Assembly: GCA_031394045.1 (NCBI GenBank) | Contig: JANMWN010000248.1 | Coordinates: 1-49,535 of the forward strand | Direction: 5' to 3' | DNA: 49,535 bases | Origin: JANYIP01 sp031394045 | GTDB lineage: Bacteria; Actinomycetota; Actinomycetes; Prado026 | Shown here: positions 31,996-38,356 of the stretch, in pieces | How positions within the stretch are numbered: position 1 is the first letter of the stretch | How the letters are laid out: the number at the start of each line of letters is the position of its first letter | The notes under the pieces: model-generated | The model's database searches: none | Told to the model about the DNA's origin: nothing | What the model saw: only the letters and a program-made list of their open reading frames with translations | Position numbers and translations under genes: made by a program

Positions 31996-33050
31996 GCCAG
32001 CACCGCACGGTCGATGGCGTCCGAGGCGGGTCGCCGGCCGAGCAGCGGCGGCAGCTGTCGTACGGCGGAGGCGAGCTGACGCAGGTCGGAGCCGACCAGG
32101 GCCTGCGGGCCGTCGCACAGCGCCTCCTCCGGCCGCGGGTGGACGTCGACGAGGACGCCGTCGGCACCCACCGCGATCGCCGCCCGCGACAGCGGGACGA
32201 CCAGGTCGCGGCGACCGCCGGAGTGGGACGGGTCGACGATGACCGGGAGGTGGCTCAGCGAGTGCGCCACCGGGACCGCGGAGATGTCGAGGGTGTTGCG
32301 GGTGGCCGTCTCGTACGTACGGATCCCGCGCTCGCACAGCACGATGTCGAGGTTGCCGCGCTGGGCGATGTACTCGGCGGCCATCAGCCACTCCTCGATC
32401 GTGGCCGTCATGCCGCGCTTGAGCATCACCGGCTTGCCGCACGCCCCCACGGCCTGCAGCAGCGCGAAGTTGGCCATGTTGCGGGTGCCGACCTGGAGCA
32501 TGTCGGCGTACTCGGCGACCAGGGCGACGTCGTTGGCGTCGACCACCTCGGTCACGACCGGCAGCCCCGTCTCGGCGCGTACGTCGGCCAGGATCTTCAG
32601 GCCCCGCTCGCCCAGCCCCTGGAACGCGTACGGGGAGGTTCGCGGCTTGTACGCCCCTCCGCGGAGCAACGTCGCCCCGGCTGCCTGCGCCATCTGCGCC
32701 GCCTCGAGCGTCTGCTGCGCGGTCTCGACAGCGCAGGGTCCAGCGATCAGGGTGAACGTGTCGGGCCCGATGGGTACGCGGTGGCCGGGTGCGCCGACCC
32801 AGACCGTGGTCATGTCGGGATGGTGCTGCCGGGAGACGAGCTTGTACGCCGCGGTGATCCGGACCACGTTGCTGACGCCGGGAAGGCCGGCCAGGTTCAG
32901 CCCGCCGAGCGTCTCGATGTCGCCGACCAGACCGACGATCGTGCGCGTTACGCCGCGGCTGACGAAGGCTTCGCCGCCTGCGCCCTCGACCCGTGCGACG
33001 ACGCCGGCGACGTCGTCCGGCGTCGCATCGGTGGACATGACCACGACCAT
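31992..33050 (-). CDS. aroF: Class I (type I-beta) DAHP synthase
   Basis: This 352-residue protein has an N-terminal ferredoxin-like regulatory domain of about 70 residues, then the (beta/alpha)8 DAHP synthase core. The core shows LIAGPCAVE near 104, RGGAYKPRTSPYAFQGLG near 131, EVVD, GTRNMANF, MLKRGM, CERGIRTYE and VDPSHSGGRR. It belongs to the Thermotoga/Bacillus-type subfamily, whose N-domain mediates allosteric inhibition by aromatic amino acids. The ATG at 33050 follows GGGAG by seven bases. It is preceded by a leader peptide and terminator that look like an attenuator. This is a second, unrelated-class DAHP synthase only 3.7 kb from the class II gene. Confidence 0.92.
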   Translation of the reverse strand: MVVVMSTDATPDDVAGVVARVEGAGGEAFVSRGVTRTIVGLVGDIETLGGLNLAGLPGVSNVVRITAAYKLVSRQHHPDMTTVWVGAPGHRVPIGPDTFTLIAGPCAVETAQQTLEAAQMAQAAGATLLRGGAYKPRTSPYAFQGLGERGLKILADVRAETGLPVVTEVVDANDVALVAEYADMLQVGTRNMANFALLQAVGACGKPVMLKRGMTATIEEWLMAAEYIAQRGNLDIVLCERGIRTYETATRNTLDISAVPVAHSLSHLPVIVDPSHSGGRRDLVVPLSRAAIAVGADGVLVDVHPRPEEALCDGPQALVGSDLRQLASAVRQLPPLLGRRPASDAIDRAVLA

Positions 33051-33090
33051 GACGTGCTCCCTGTGCTGGTGACCGGAAAACTGTTTCTGG

Positions 33091-33122
33091 ACAAGAAAAA
33101 GAGCCCCGGTCTCCCGGGGCTC
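33091..33122 (-). terminator. Rho-independent terminator of the aroF attenuator
   Basis: On the minus strand GAGCCCCGG, a GAGA tetraloop (GNRA type) and CCGGGGCTC form a perfect 9-bp stem (33122-33101). It is followed at once by TTTTTCTTGT (33100-33091). It lies between the leader peptide stop (33155) and the aroF start (33050), and is the clearest intrinsic terminator seen in the window. Confidence 0.9.
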
Positions 33123-33154
33123 GTCATGCAGTGGGGGTCAGTCGCTCGTGCCGA

Positions 33155-33217
33155 CTAGGCCACCCACCCGGGAGCCCCGGGCGGAAAGCCATAGAAGGAC
33201 CACCTGCGCGTCTCCAC
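33155..33217 (-). CDS. aroF leader peptide rich in aromatic residues
   Basis: This 20-codon open frame, GTG at 33217 to TAG at 33155, reads V-E-T-R-R-W-S-F-Y-G-F-P-P-G-A-P-G-W-V-A. Trp6, Phe8, Tyr9 and Phe11 cover all three aromatic amino acids whose synthesis DAHP synthase starts. The -10-like TACGCT ends six bases before the GTG, so the transcript is probably leaderless, which would explain the lack of a ribosome binding site. The segment CCCGGGGCTC inside the frame (33181-33172) is complementary to the 5' arm of the downstream terminator. I recall a leader gene called aroR upstream of aroF in Corynebacterium glutamicum as precedent. Expression is inferred. Confidence 0.75.
   Translation of the reverse strand: METRRWSFYGFPPGAPGWVA
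33172..33181 (-). promoter_or_regulatory. Antiterminator arm of the aroF attenuator
   Basis: CCCGGGGCTC (minus strand) duplicates the 3' arm of the terminator stem and can pair with its 5' arm (GAGCCCCGGG at 33122-33113). When a ribosome stalls at the Trp/Phe/Tyr codons upstream this arm is free. When the ribosome reaches the TAG it is covered, letting the terminator fold. Confidence 0.7.
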
Positions 33218-33223
33218 GGGCTG

Positions 33224-33229
33224 AGCGTA
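33224..33229 (-). promoter_or_regulatory. -10 element for the aroF leader transcript
   Basis: TACGCT (minus strand) with exactly six bases to the leader GTG at 33217, giving a leaderless transcript. The identical hexamer and spacing occur at the pknL-like gene. The -35 region would fall inside the 20-bp tandem repeat. Confidence 0.55.
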
Positions 33230-33240
33230 GCGCACGCGCC

Positions 33241-33290
33241 TCAGCAGTCGCGCAGGTCCCTCAGCGGTCGCGCAGGTCCCTCAGCAGCGC
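33241..33290 (-). repeat. 20-bp tandem repeat upstream of the aroF promoter
   Basis: Two 20-bp units (33241-33260 and 33261-33280, one mismatch) are followed by the first ten bases of a third (33281-33290, partly matching). Each contains TCGCGCAGGTCCC on the plus strand. They occupy about -24 to -64 (minus-strand positions) relative to the predicted leader start, where an activator or repressor would bind. Confidence 0.8.
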
Positions 33291-33331
33291 GATGTCCCTG
33301 GTGTGGTCGGCTGCCTGGGGGCACGCGGGCG

Positions 33332-35293
33332 TCAGATGATCGTGATGGTGATGGTGCTGCCGAAGGGCGCCGTGCCACTCTGGCTCTGGTAGATCACCCG
33401 GTCGAGCAGGGGGTGGGCTGCGCCCGAGACGATGACCTTGAACCCGGCTGCCTCGAGCAGCTTGCGCGCCTGCGACAGCTTCTTGTCGATGACGTACGGG
33501 ACGGCCACCAGCGGCGGACCTTGCGACACGACGACACCGACGTTGGTGTCGCGCGGGACGGACGAGCCGGCTGGGGTCTGCTGGCTGATGACGGCCCCGA
33601 GCGGGATCTTCATGCTGTACGCCTGCCCGGTCTGCGTGATCGTCAGGTGCTTGGCCTTGGCGAGCGCCTGTGCGTCGGAGAGTGCGAGCTTGGCGAAGCT
33701 GGGCACGATGACCGGCGCGAAGCCCTTGCTGACCGCGACGGCCACCGCGGTGCCGCGCCGGACCTGGGTCGAGGCGGGCGGCGTCGAGGTGATGATCTGG
33801 CCGAGCGCATACCTGTCCGAGAAGGCCGGGGTCTGGTTGCCCACGGTCAGGTTCAGCGGCGCCAGCAGGGCGGTGGCCTCGTCGATCGTCTTGCCGGCGA
33901 GGTTCGGCACCGCGTACCGCTCCAGCCCGAGCGACAGCACCAGCGTGACCGTCCCGTTCTTGGCCACGTGGTCGGGGGCGGTGGGATCGGTACTGACCAC
34001 CAGGCCCTTCTTGACCGTCTCGCTGAACACGGGCGTACCGAGGGCCCCGTGCAGGCCGACGGTGGCGAGCTTGTCCTCGGCCTGCTTCTGGCTCATGCCG
34101 ACGAGGTTCGGGGTTTCGGTGTACCGGCCGCTGCCGAGGTACCAGGAACCCAGGCCCACGGCCGCAGCCACCAGGGCCAGCAGGAGCAGGCCGATCAGGA
34201 TGCGGCGTCCACCACGCTGCTTGCTGGCGGCCGTAGGGATCTGGCCGGGGCCGCCGACCTTGTCCTGCTTGGGCGCCTTGATCCCGGCCGCTCCCCTCGG
34301 AGGCTGGATCGGCTGGTGCTGGATCGGCAGCGAGGCGGTCTCGTTCCCGGCGCCGGCTGAGTACCCCGCGCTGCTGGGGAGGCCGACGACCATCGTCTGC
34401 GTCAGGTCGACGCCGGCCGGGGCGAAGGCAAGCTGCGCGGGCGTCAGCCGGCCGCGCACGCCCTGGACCATCCGCAGCAGCTTGGCTGCGTCGTCGGGTC
34501 GCCCGTCGGGGTTGCGATCGGTGGCGGTCTGCACCAGGACGTCGAGGTCGTCGGCCAGCCCGGGGACGGCTTCGGACGGTCGTGGCACGTCGGAGGTCAC
34601 GTGCTGGTAGGCGACGGCCATCGGTGTCTCACCGGAGTACGGTGGCGCCCCGGTGAGCATCTCGTACAGCAGGATGCCGGCGGAGTAGACGTCGCTGCGA
34701 GGGTCGGAGGTGCCGCGCTCGACCTGCTCGGGCGCGAGGTACGCAACGGTGCCCATCACGACGCCCTGGGTCGCGTTGCTGCCTCCCGAGGTCAGCGCGC
34801 TGCGGGCCAGGCCGAAGTCCGCGACCTTGACCCTGCCGTCGTCGGCGAGCAGGACGTTCTCGGGCTTGATGTCGCGGTGCACGATGCCCGCCTCGTGGGC
34901 CGCGGACAGCGCGGACAGCACCGCCTCGAGGACGTCGAAGGCCTCGCGCGGGGTCAGTCGTCCGCGCTCGCGCAGCCAGTCTCGGAGGGTACGGCCGGCG
35001 ACGTACTCCATGGCCAGGAACACGGTGCCGTCGTCCTCGCCCTGGTCGTAGACCGCGACGACCCCGGGGTGCGAGAGCCGGGCCGCGGAACGGGCCTCGC
35101 GGATGAAGCGGGTGACGAACGCGTGGTCCTCAGCCAGGCCCGCGTGCATGACCTTGAGCGCGACCGGACGGTCGAGGCGGGTGTCCAGGGCCTTGTAGAC
35201 CGTGGCCATCCCACCCCTGGCCAGCCTGCTGTCCACCCGGTACCGGCCGTCGAGCAGCCGACCCACGAGCGGGTCGGTGACGGTCGTGTCCAT
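33332..35293 (-). CDS. pknL: Transmembrane Ser/Thr protein kinase with four PASTA domains
   Basis: This 653-residue Hanks-type kinase has a glycine loop RGGMATVY, Lys47 (VALKV), catalytic HRD at 139-141, DFG at 159-161 and APEQ near 187. A juxtamembrane linker leads to a single membrane helix at about 364-386. Four extracellular PASTA repeats (about 393-456, 457-524, 525-592, 593-653) suit binding of peptidoglycan fragments. The start ATG 35293 follows TACGCT by six bases and looks leaderless. Position next to the Rv2175c-like gene corresponds to pknL in M. tuberculosis, but that kinase, as I recall, lacks PASTA repeats. The symbol therefore reflects position; functionally it may be closer to PknB/PrkC. 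Confidence 0.88.
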   Translation of the reverse strand: MDTTVTDPLVGRLLDGRYRVDSRLARGGMATVYKALDTRLDRPVALKVMHAGLAEDHAFVTRFIREARSAARLSHPGVVAVYDQGEDDGTVFLAMEYVAGRTLRDWLRERGRLTPREAFDVLEAVLSALSAAHEAGIVHRDIKPENVLLADDGRVKVADFGLARSALTSGGSNATQGVVMGTVAYLAPEQVERGTSDPRSDVYSAGILLYEMLTGAPPYSGETPMAVAYQHVTSDVPRPSEAVPGLADDLDVLVQTATDRNPDGRPDDAAKLLRMVQGVRGRLTPAQLAFAPAGVDLTQTMVVGLPSSAGYSAGAGNETASLPIQHQPIQPPRGAAGIKAPKQDKVGGPGQIPTAASKQRGGRRILIGLLLLALVAAAVGLGSWYLGSGRYTETPNLVGMSQKQAEDKLATVGLHGALGTPVFSETVKKGLVVSTDPTAPDHVAKNGTVTLVLSLGLERYAVPNLAGKTIDEATALLAPLNLTVGNQTPAFSDRYALGQIITSTPPASTQVRRGTAVAVAVSKGFAPVIVPSFAKLALSDAQALAKAKHLTITQTGQAYSMKIPLGAVISQQTPAGSSVPRDTNVGVVVSQGPPLVAVPYVIDKKLSQARKLLEAAGFKVIVSGAAHPLLDRVIYQSQSGTAPFGSTITITII

Positions 35294-35299
35294 CCTTCG

Positions 35300-35305
35300 A
35301 GCGTA
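35300..35305 (-). promoter_or_regulatory. -10 element for a leaderless PASTA-kinase transcript
   Basis: TACGCT (minus strand) ends six bases before the ATG at 35293. The intervening CGAAGG is too close to serve as a normal ribosome binding site. Same hexamer and spacing as at the aroF leader. Confidence 0.55.
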
Positions 35306-35352
35306 CCTGCGAAGGCGCGCGGCACCCCGGAGGCTCCCCAGCGGGCTGCGAT

Positions 35353-35931
35353 CTAGGGGGTGCCCACGTTCTGGTTGGGCACCGCGAGGTCGAGCGTGCT
35401 CGTGCGCCACACGCCCACCAGGGTGAGGGTGGCCAGGATCACAGCGACGAGGACTGCACCGGCGGCCAGGGGCCTGGCCCAGGAGGGTTGGTCGGCTCGC
35501 GAGCGGAACAGGCTCAGCAGCCCGGCCACGAGGGCGACGACGACGAGCGCCGCCGCCGGAGCGACGCTGTACAGGTAGTCGTGCAGCGGGCGGATCCGCA
35601 GCGCCGACAGGTTGTACAAGCCCTCGAGCGAGCCGATCCCCTGGTTGAAGGGGTAGCTGTTGTAGGCGTACGCGGGCCCGATCGAGAAGCTGACGAGCAC
35701 TGCGAGCGCCGCAGCCACCGCCAACGAGGCCGGCTCACCGATCGCACCCAGGGCGGCCCGCCATCGCGAGCGGTGTCCAGGCTGCTGGCCCCCGTCCCAG
35801 CTCTCCGGCTCGTCGCCCAGCAGCTCGATACTCGCGGGCGGCGAAGTGAGCGACTGCGCGAGCGAGTCGTCCGACGGTCGGGGCGGCGGGCGCACGACGG
35901 CGCTGTCGTCGCTCCCCAGGATCTCGGTCAT
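35353..35931 (-). CDS. Membrane protein of unknown function next to the kinase
   Basis: This 192-residue protein has a charged, Ser/Pro-rich N-terminal half without recognisable domain, followed by three membrane helices at about 65-85, 122-145 and 155-180. An external-looking loop (SYPFNQGIGSLEGLYNLSAL) sits between the first two. I do not recognise a family. The ATG at 35931 is chosen because TAGCCT lies eight bases upstream and longer forms enter the divergent gene. It is in line with the kinase gene (gap 59 bases) and could be a partner or substrate; that is inference. Confidence 0.6.
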   Translation of the reverse strand: MTEILGSDDSAVVRPPPRPSDDSLAQSLTSPPASIELLGDEPESWDGGQQPGHRSRWRAALGAIGEPASLAVAAALAVLVSFSIGPAYAYNSYPFNQGIGSLEGLYNLSALRIRPLHDYLYSVAPAAALVVVALVAGLLSLFRSRADQPSWARPLAAGAVLVAVILATLTLVGVWRTSTLDLAVPNQNVGTP

Positions 35932-35965
35932 GCAGCCGGAGGCTAGCTCGTGACAGGCTGTTCCC

Positions 35966-36313
35966 GTGACCGACACGACCGAACTCGTCGCCGAATGGCT
36001 CCCGCTCCCCGATGTCGCCGAGGCGCTGGGGCTCGACATCCTGCGTACCCGCCAGCTGGTACGTGACCGCCAGCTCCTGGCCGTCCGGCGCGACGGGATC
36101 CTCTACGTCCCCGCCGACTTCGTCCAGGACGGCCAGGTGCTCAAGAGCCTGCCCTCCGTCCTCAACCTGCTCGGCGACGCCAAGTACTCCGACCAGGAGT
36201 GCCTCGGCTGGCTGTTCACCGTAGACGACTCGTTGCCAGGGACCCCGGTCCAGGCACTGCGCGAGAACCGCGGGACCGAGATCAAGCGGCGCGCTCAGGC
36301 GCTCGGGTTCTAG
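35966..36313 (+). CDS. Rv2175c-like DNA-binding protein, likely kinase substrate
   Basis: This 115-residue protein has an N-terminal winged-helix/MerR-like segment (LPLPDVAEALGLDILRTRQLVRDRQLLAVRRDGILYVPADF, about 13-53). A C-terminal helical domain (LKSLPSVLNLLGDAKYSDQECLGWLFT, then PGTPVQALREN and KRRAQALGF) follows. It matches the layout of M. tuberculosis Rv2175c, a DNA-binding protein phosphorylated by PknL (established there). The N-terminal Thr residues (TDTTE) are reasonable phosphosites. The GTG at 35966 lies only 34 bases from the divergent membrane-protein start, so they share a control region. crtYc starts five bases after its stop, linking this regulator to carotenoid genes. Confidence 0.85.
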   Translation: MTDTTELVAEWLPLPDVAEALGLDILRTRQLVRDRQLLAVRRDGILYVPADFVQDGQVLKSLPSVLNLLGDAKYSDQECLGWLFTVDDSLPGTPVQALRENRGTEIKRRAQALGF

Positions 36314-36318
36314 CCGGC

Positions 36319-36660
36319 GTGAGCCACCTGGCGTACCTCGGCGTCCTGGCCTTCTGCCTCGCCGGCACCGCGTGGCTCGAGATCGTGCTGCACACCGGTG
36401 TCTACCGGCGGTGGCGCCGGCTGCTCCTCACGCTGCTCCCGGTGGTCGCGGTGTTCGTGCTCTGGGACCTCTACGCGATCGCGCGCGGGCAGTGGACGTT
36501 CGACCCGCACCGCACCACCGGCATCGTCCTGCCCGGCCGGCTGCCGCTGGAGGAGCTGCTGTTTTTCGTGGTGATCCCGATCTGCTCGGTGCTCGCGTTC
36601 GAAGCGGTCCGACATGTCCACATCGTCGGCAGGTGGCCCTGGGGAGACGAGGAGTCATGA
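36319..36660 (+). CDS. crtYc: Lycopene cyclase subunit CrtYc
   Basis: This 113-residue integral membrane protein has three hydrophobic helices (LAYLGVLAFCLAG, LLLTLLPVVAVFVLW, LLFFVVIPICSVLAF). The conserved lycopene cyclase domain segment LPLEELLFFVVIP carries the acidic residues expected at the active site. With CrtYd it forms a heterodimer that cyclises lycopene ends to beta-rings. The GTG at 36319 is five bases after the Rv2175c-like gene. The stop overlaps the crtYd ATG (ATGA). CrtYe/CrtYf-type C50 cyclases are related, but no crtEb elongase is seen here, so C40 products are more likely. Confidence 0.88.
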   Translation: MSHLAYLGVLAFCLAGTAWLEIVLHTGVYRRWRRLLLTLLPVVAVFVLWDLYAIARGQWTFDPHRTTGIVLPGRLPLEELLFFVVIPICSVLAFEAVRHVHIVGRWPWGDEES

Positions 36661-36995
36661 CCTACACCCAGGTCGCCCTGCTCGCGGTCGCAGCCACCGT
36701 CGTCCTCGACCTGCTCGTCCTGCGCACCCGGCTGCTGCGGCGGCGGACGTTCTGGGTCGCGTACGCGATCGTGCTGGGGTTCCAGCTGCTCACCAACGGC
36801 GTACTCACCGGTGCGCAGATCGTCCGCTACGACGGCGCGAGCATCGTCGGCTCGGGCGCGCCTGCGTTCCTCGGCGACGGCCGGATCGTGTGGGCGCCGG
36901 TCGAAGACCTCCTCTTCGGGTTCGCACTGGTGCTGCAGACGCTCGCCTGGTGGGTCTTCTGGGGCCGTCGAGGGGTACAGCGGGATGCAGCGTGA
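36657..36995 (+). CDS. crtYd: Lycopene cyclase subunit CrtYd
   Basis: This 112-residue membrane protein with three helices carries the second half-domain of the heterodimeric cyclase. Its APVEDLLFGFALVLQTL segment is the counterpart of the PLEELLFF motif in CrtYc. The start at 36657 overlaps the crtYc stop, and the stop at 36993-36995 overlaps the GTG of the sigma factor gene. All four genes from crtYc to the anti-sigma factor are therefore translationally chained. Confidence 0.88.
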   Translation: MTYTQVALLAVAATVVLDLLVLRTRLLRRRTFWVAYAIVLGFQLLTNGVLTGAQIVRYDGASIVGSGAPAFLGDGRIVWAPVEDLLFGFALVLQTLAWWVFWGRRGVQRDAA

Positions 36996-37585
36996 CTGAA
37001 CCTCCTGGGCGTGTCGTTGAACCGACCGGAGCCAATGTCCGTTCCCTCGGTGTGGGCACCCTGTCGGCCACCGACGAGCGGTTGATGCGCGAGCTCTATG
37101 CCGAGCACGCGGGGGTGCTCCTGGGGTACGTCCGGCGGCTGGTCGGAGGGGACACGGTACGAGCGGAGGACGTGGTGCAGGAGACGCTCCTGCGTGCCTG
37201 GCAGCACCCCGAGGCGTTGCGCCGTGACCGGCCGGGCGGGGCATCGGTGCGTGCCTGGCTGCTCACGGTCGCCCGGCACCTGGTGATCGACGGTGAGCGG
37301 GCCCGGCGCTCGCGGCCGCACGAGGTCCAGCTCTGCGAGGGCCGCGAGCCGCTGGTGGACGACGCACCCTTCGAGCAGGTGCTCGCCGCGTGGGAGGTCG
37401 CCGATGCGCTCCAGGCGCTGTCGGAGGACCATCGGTCGGTGATCGTCGAGCTCTACTACCGCGACCGCTCGGTGGCGGGGGCGGCCGAGGCGCTCGGGGT
37501 GCCCGAGGGAACCGTCAAGTCGAGGGCCTACTACGCGTTGCGCGCCCTGCGCGTGGCCTGCGAGGAGAGGGGGATTCTGCCGTGA
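36992..37585 (+). CDS. ECF-type sigma-70 family RNA polymerase sigma factor
   Basis: This 197-residue sigma factor has an N-terminal extension of about 35 residues, region 2 (LYAEHAGVLLGYVRRLVGGD, AEDVVQETLLRAWQHPE) for -10 recognition and region 4 (LSEDHRSVIVELYYRDRSVAGAAEALGVPEGTVKSRAYYALRALR) for -35 recognition. Regions 1.1 and 3 are absent, as in group IV sigmas. GTG at 36992 overlaps the crtYd stop; its own stop overlaps the anti-sigma gene (GTGA). The coupling to lycopene cyclase genes suggests control of carotenoid or photo-oxidative stress genes; that is inference. The most similar mycobacterial group I recall is SigL/SigK-like. Confidence 0.9.
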   Translation: MTEPPGRVVEPTGANVRSLGVGTLSATDERLMRELYAEHAGVLLGYVRRLVGGDTVRAEDVVQETLLRAWQHPEALRRDRPGGASVRAWLLTVARHLVIDGERARRSRPHEVQLCEGREPLVDDAPFEQVLAAWEVADALQALSEDHRSVIVELYYRDRSVAGAAEALGVPEGTVKSRAYYALRALRVACEERGILP

Positions 37586-38238
37586 ACTGCGACGACGTAC
37601 GTGAGTCGGCGGCGGTCGCCCTGCTCATGCGTGCCCCCGTCGAGGCCGAGGTCGGTGAGCACCTCGAGGCCTGCGCCGAGTGCCGGGACGAGCTGGCCGG
37701 GTTCGCCCCGCTCCCGGGGCTGCTCGCGACGCTCGACGCCGCGGACCTCGCGGCGGCCGAGCCGGCCGGGTCCGCCCTGCTGGACCGACTGCTGGCTGCC
37801 GCCGCGAGCGAACGGCGGCACCGCCGGGTCGGCGTGCTGGCTGCCGCGGCAGCAGCGGTGCTCCTGGTCGTCGTCCCGCTCGGGATCTGGGGGGTCACCG
37901 AGCTGCGTGGCAAGCCTGCGCAAACCGTGGTCCAGCCGACCGCGCCCTCGGCGATCGACCGCACCGCCAGCGACACCACGACCGGTGTGACCGGCCGTGC
38001 GCAGGTCTGGAAGACCGCGTGGGGCAGCGACCTGGCCGTCTCGATCAGCGGGGTGCCGTCGGGTACCCGGTGCACCGTTGTGGTCGTGACCAGGGATGGC
38101 CAGACACAGACGGCGGCCACCTGGCAGGCGTCGTACACCGGGACCGCGCAGGTACGCGGGAACGTCGCGGCACCGATCGGTTCGATCGTGCGGATCGACA
38201 TCGTCGACGACAACGGCAAGGTCCTGCTGCGGATCTGA
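37582..38238 (+). CDS. Zinc-binding (ZAS) transmembrane anti-sigma factor
   Basis: This 218-residue protein has an N-terminal ZAS domain with Cys3 and His27-x3-Cys31-x2-Cys34, which should bind zinc and hold the cognate sigma factor. A membrane helix at about 81-105 (VGVLAAAAAAVLLVVVPLGIWGV) follows, then an exported C-terminal beta domain (AWGSDLAVSISGVPSGTRCTVVVVTRDGQ). This is the RskA/RslA-type layout in which outside or redox signals release the sigma factor. Translation is coupled to the sigma gene by GTGA overlap. Confidence 0.9.
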   Translation: MNCDDVRESAAVALLMRAPVEAEVGEHLEACAECRDELAGFAPLPGLLATLDAADLAAAEPAGSALLDRLLAAAASERRHRRVGVLAAAAAAVLLVVVPLGIWGVTELRGKPAQTVVQPTAPSAIDRTASDTTTGVTGRAQVWKTAWGSDLAVSISGVPSGTRCTVVVVTRDGQTQTAATWQASYTGTAQVRGNVAAPIGSIVRIDIVDDNGKVLLRI

Positions 38239-38255
38239 GCGGCGTCAAGGCTCGT

Positions 38256-38287
38256 TGAACGCAGCGCCATCTGAACGCAGCGCCACC
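38256..38287 (+). repeat. 16-bp tandem repeat upstream of the Rieske gene
   Basis: Two 16-bp units starting TGAACGCAGCGCCA occur at 38256-38271 and 38272-38287 with one mismatch, followed by a third TGAAC at 38288. The TGAAC cores recur every 16 bases. TGAAC resembles -35 elements used by ECF sigma factors, but no paired -10 could be fixed. Confidence 0.75.
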
Positions 38288-38356
38288 TGAACCGAATTGG
38301 CGCGCGGTCCGTTCACCAGGACGAGACCCCCCGACCCCCACATGCAGGAGGCCGTC

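Noticed and set aside
33241..33290. CRISPR-like or other repeat array
   Set aside because: Units are contiguous with no spacers and only two and a half copies; the same holds for the repeats at 1067, 5262 and 38256.
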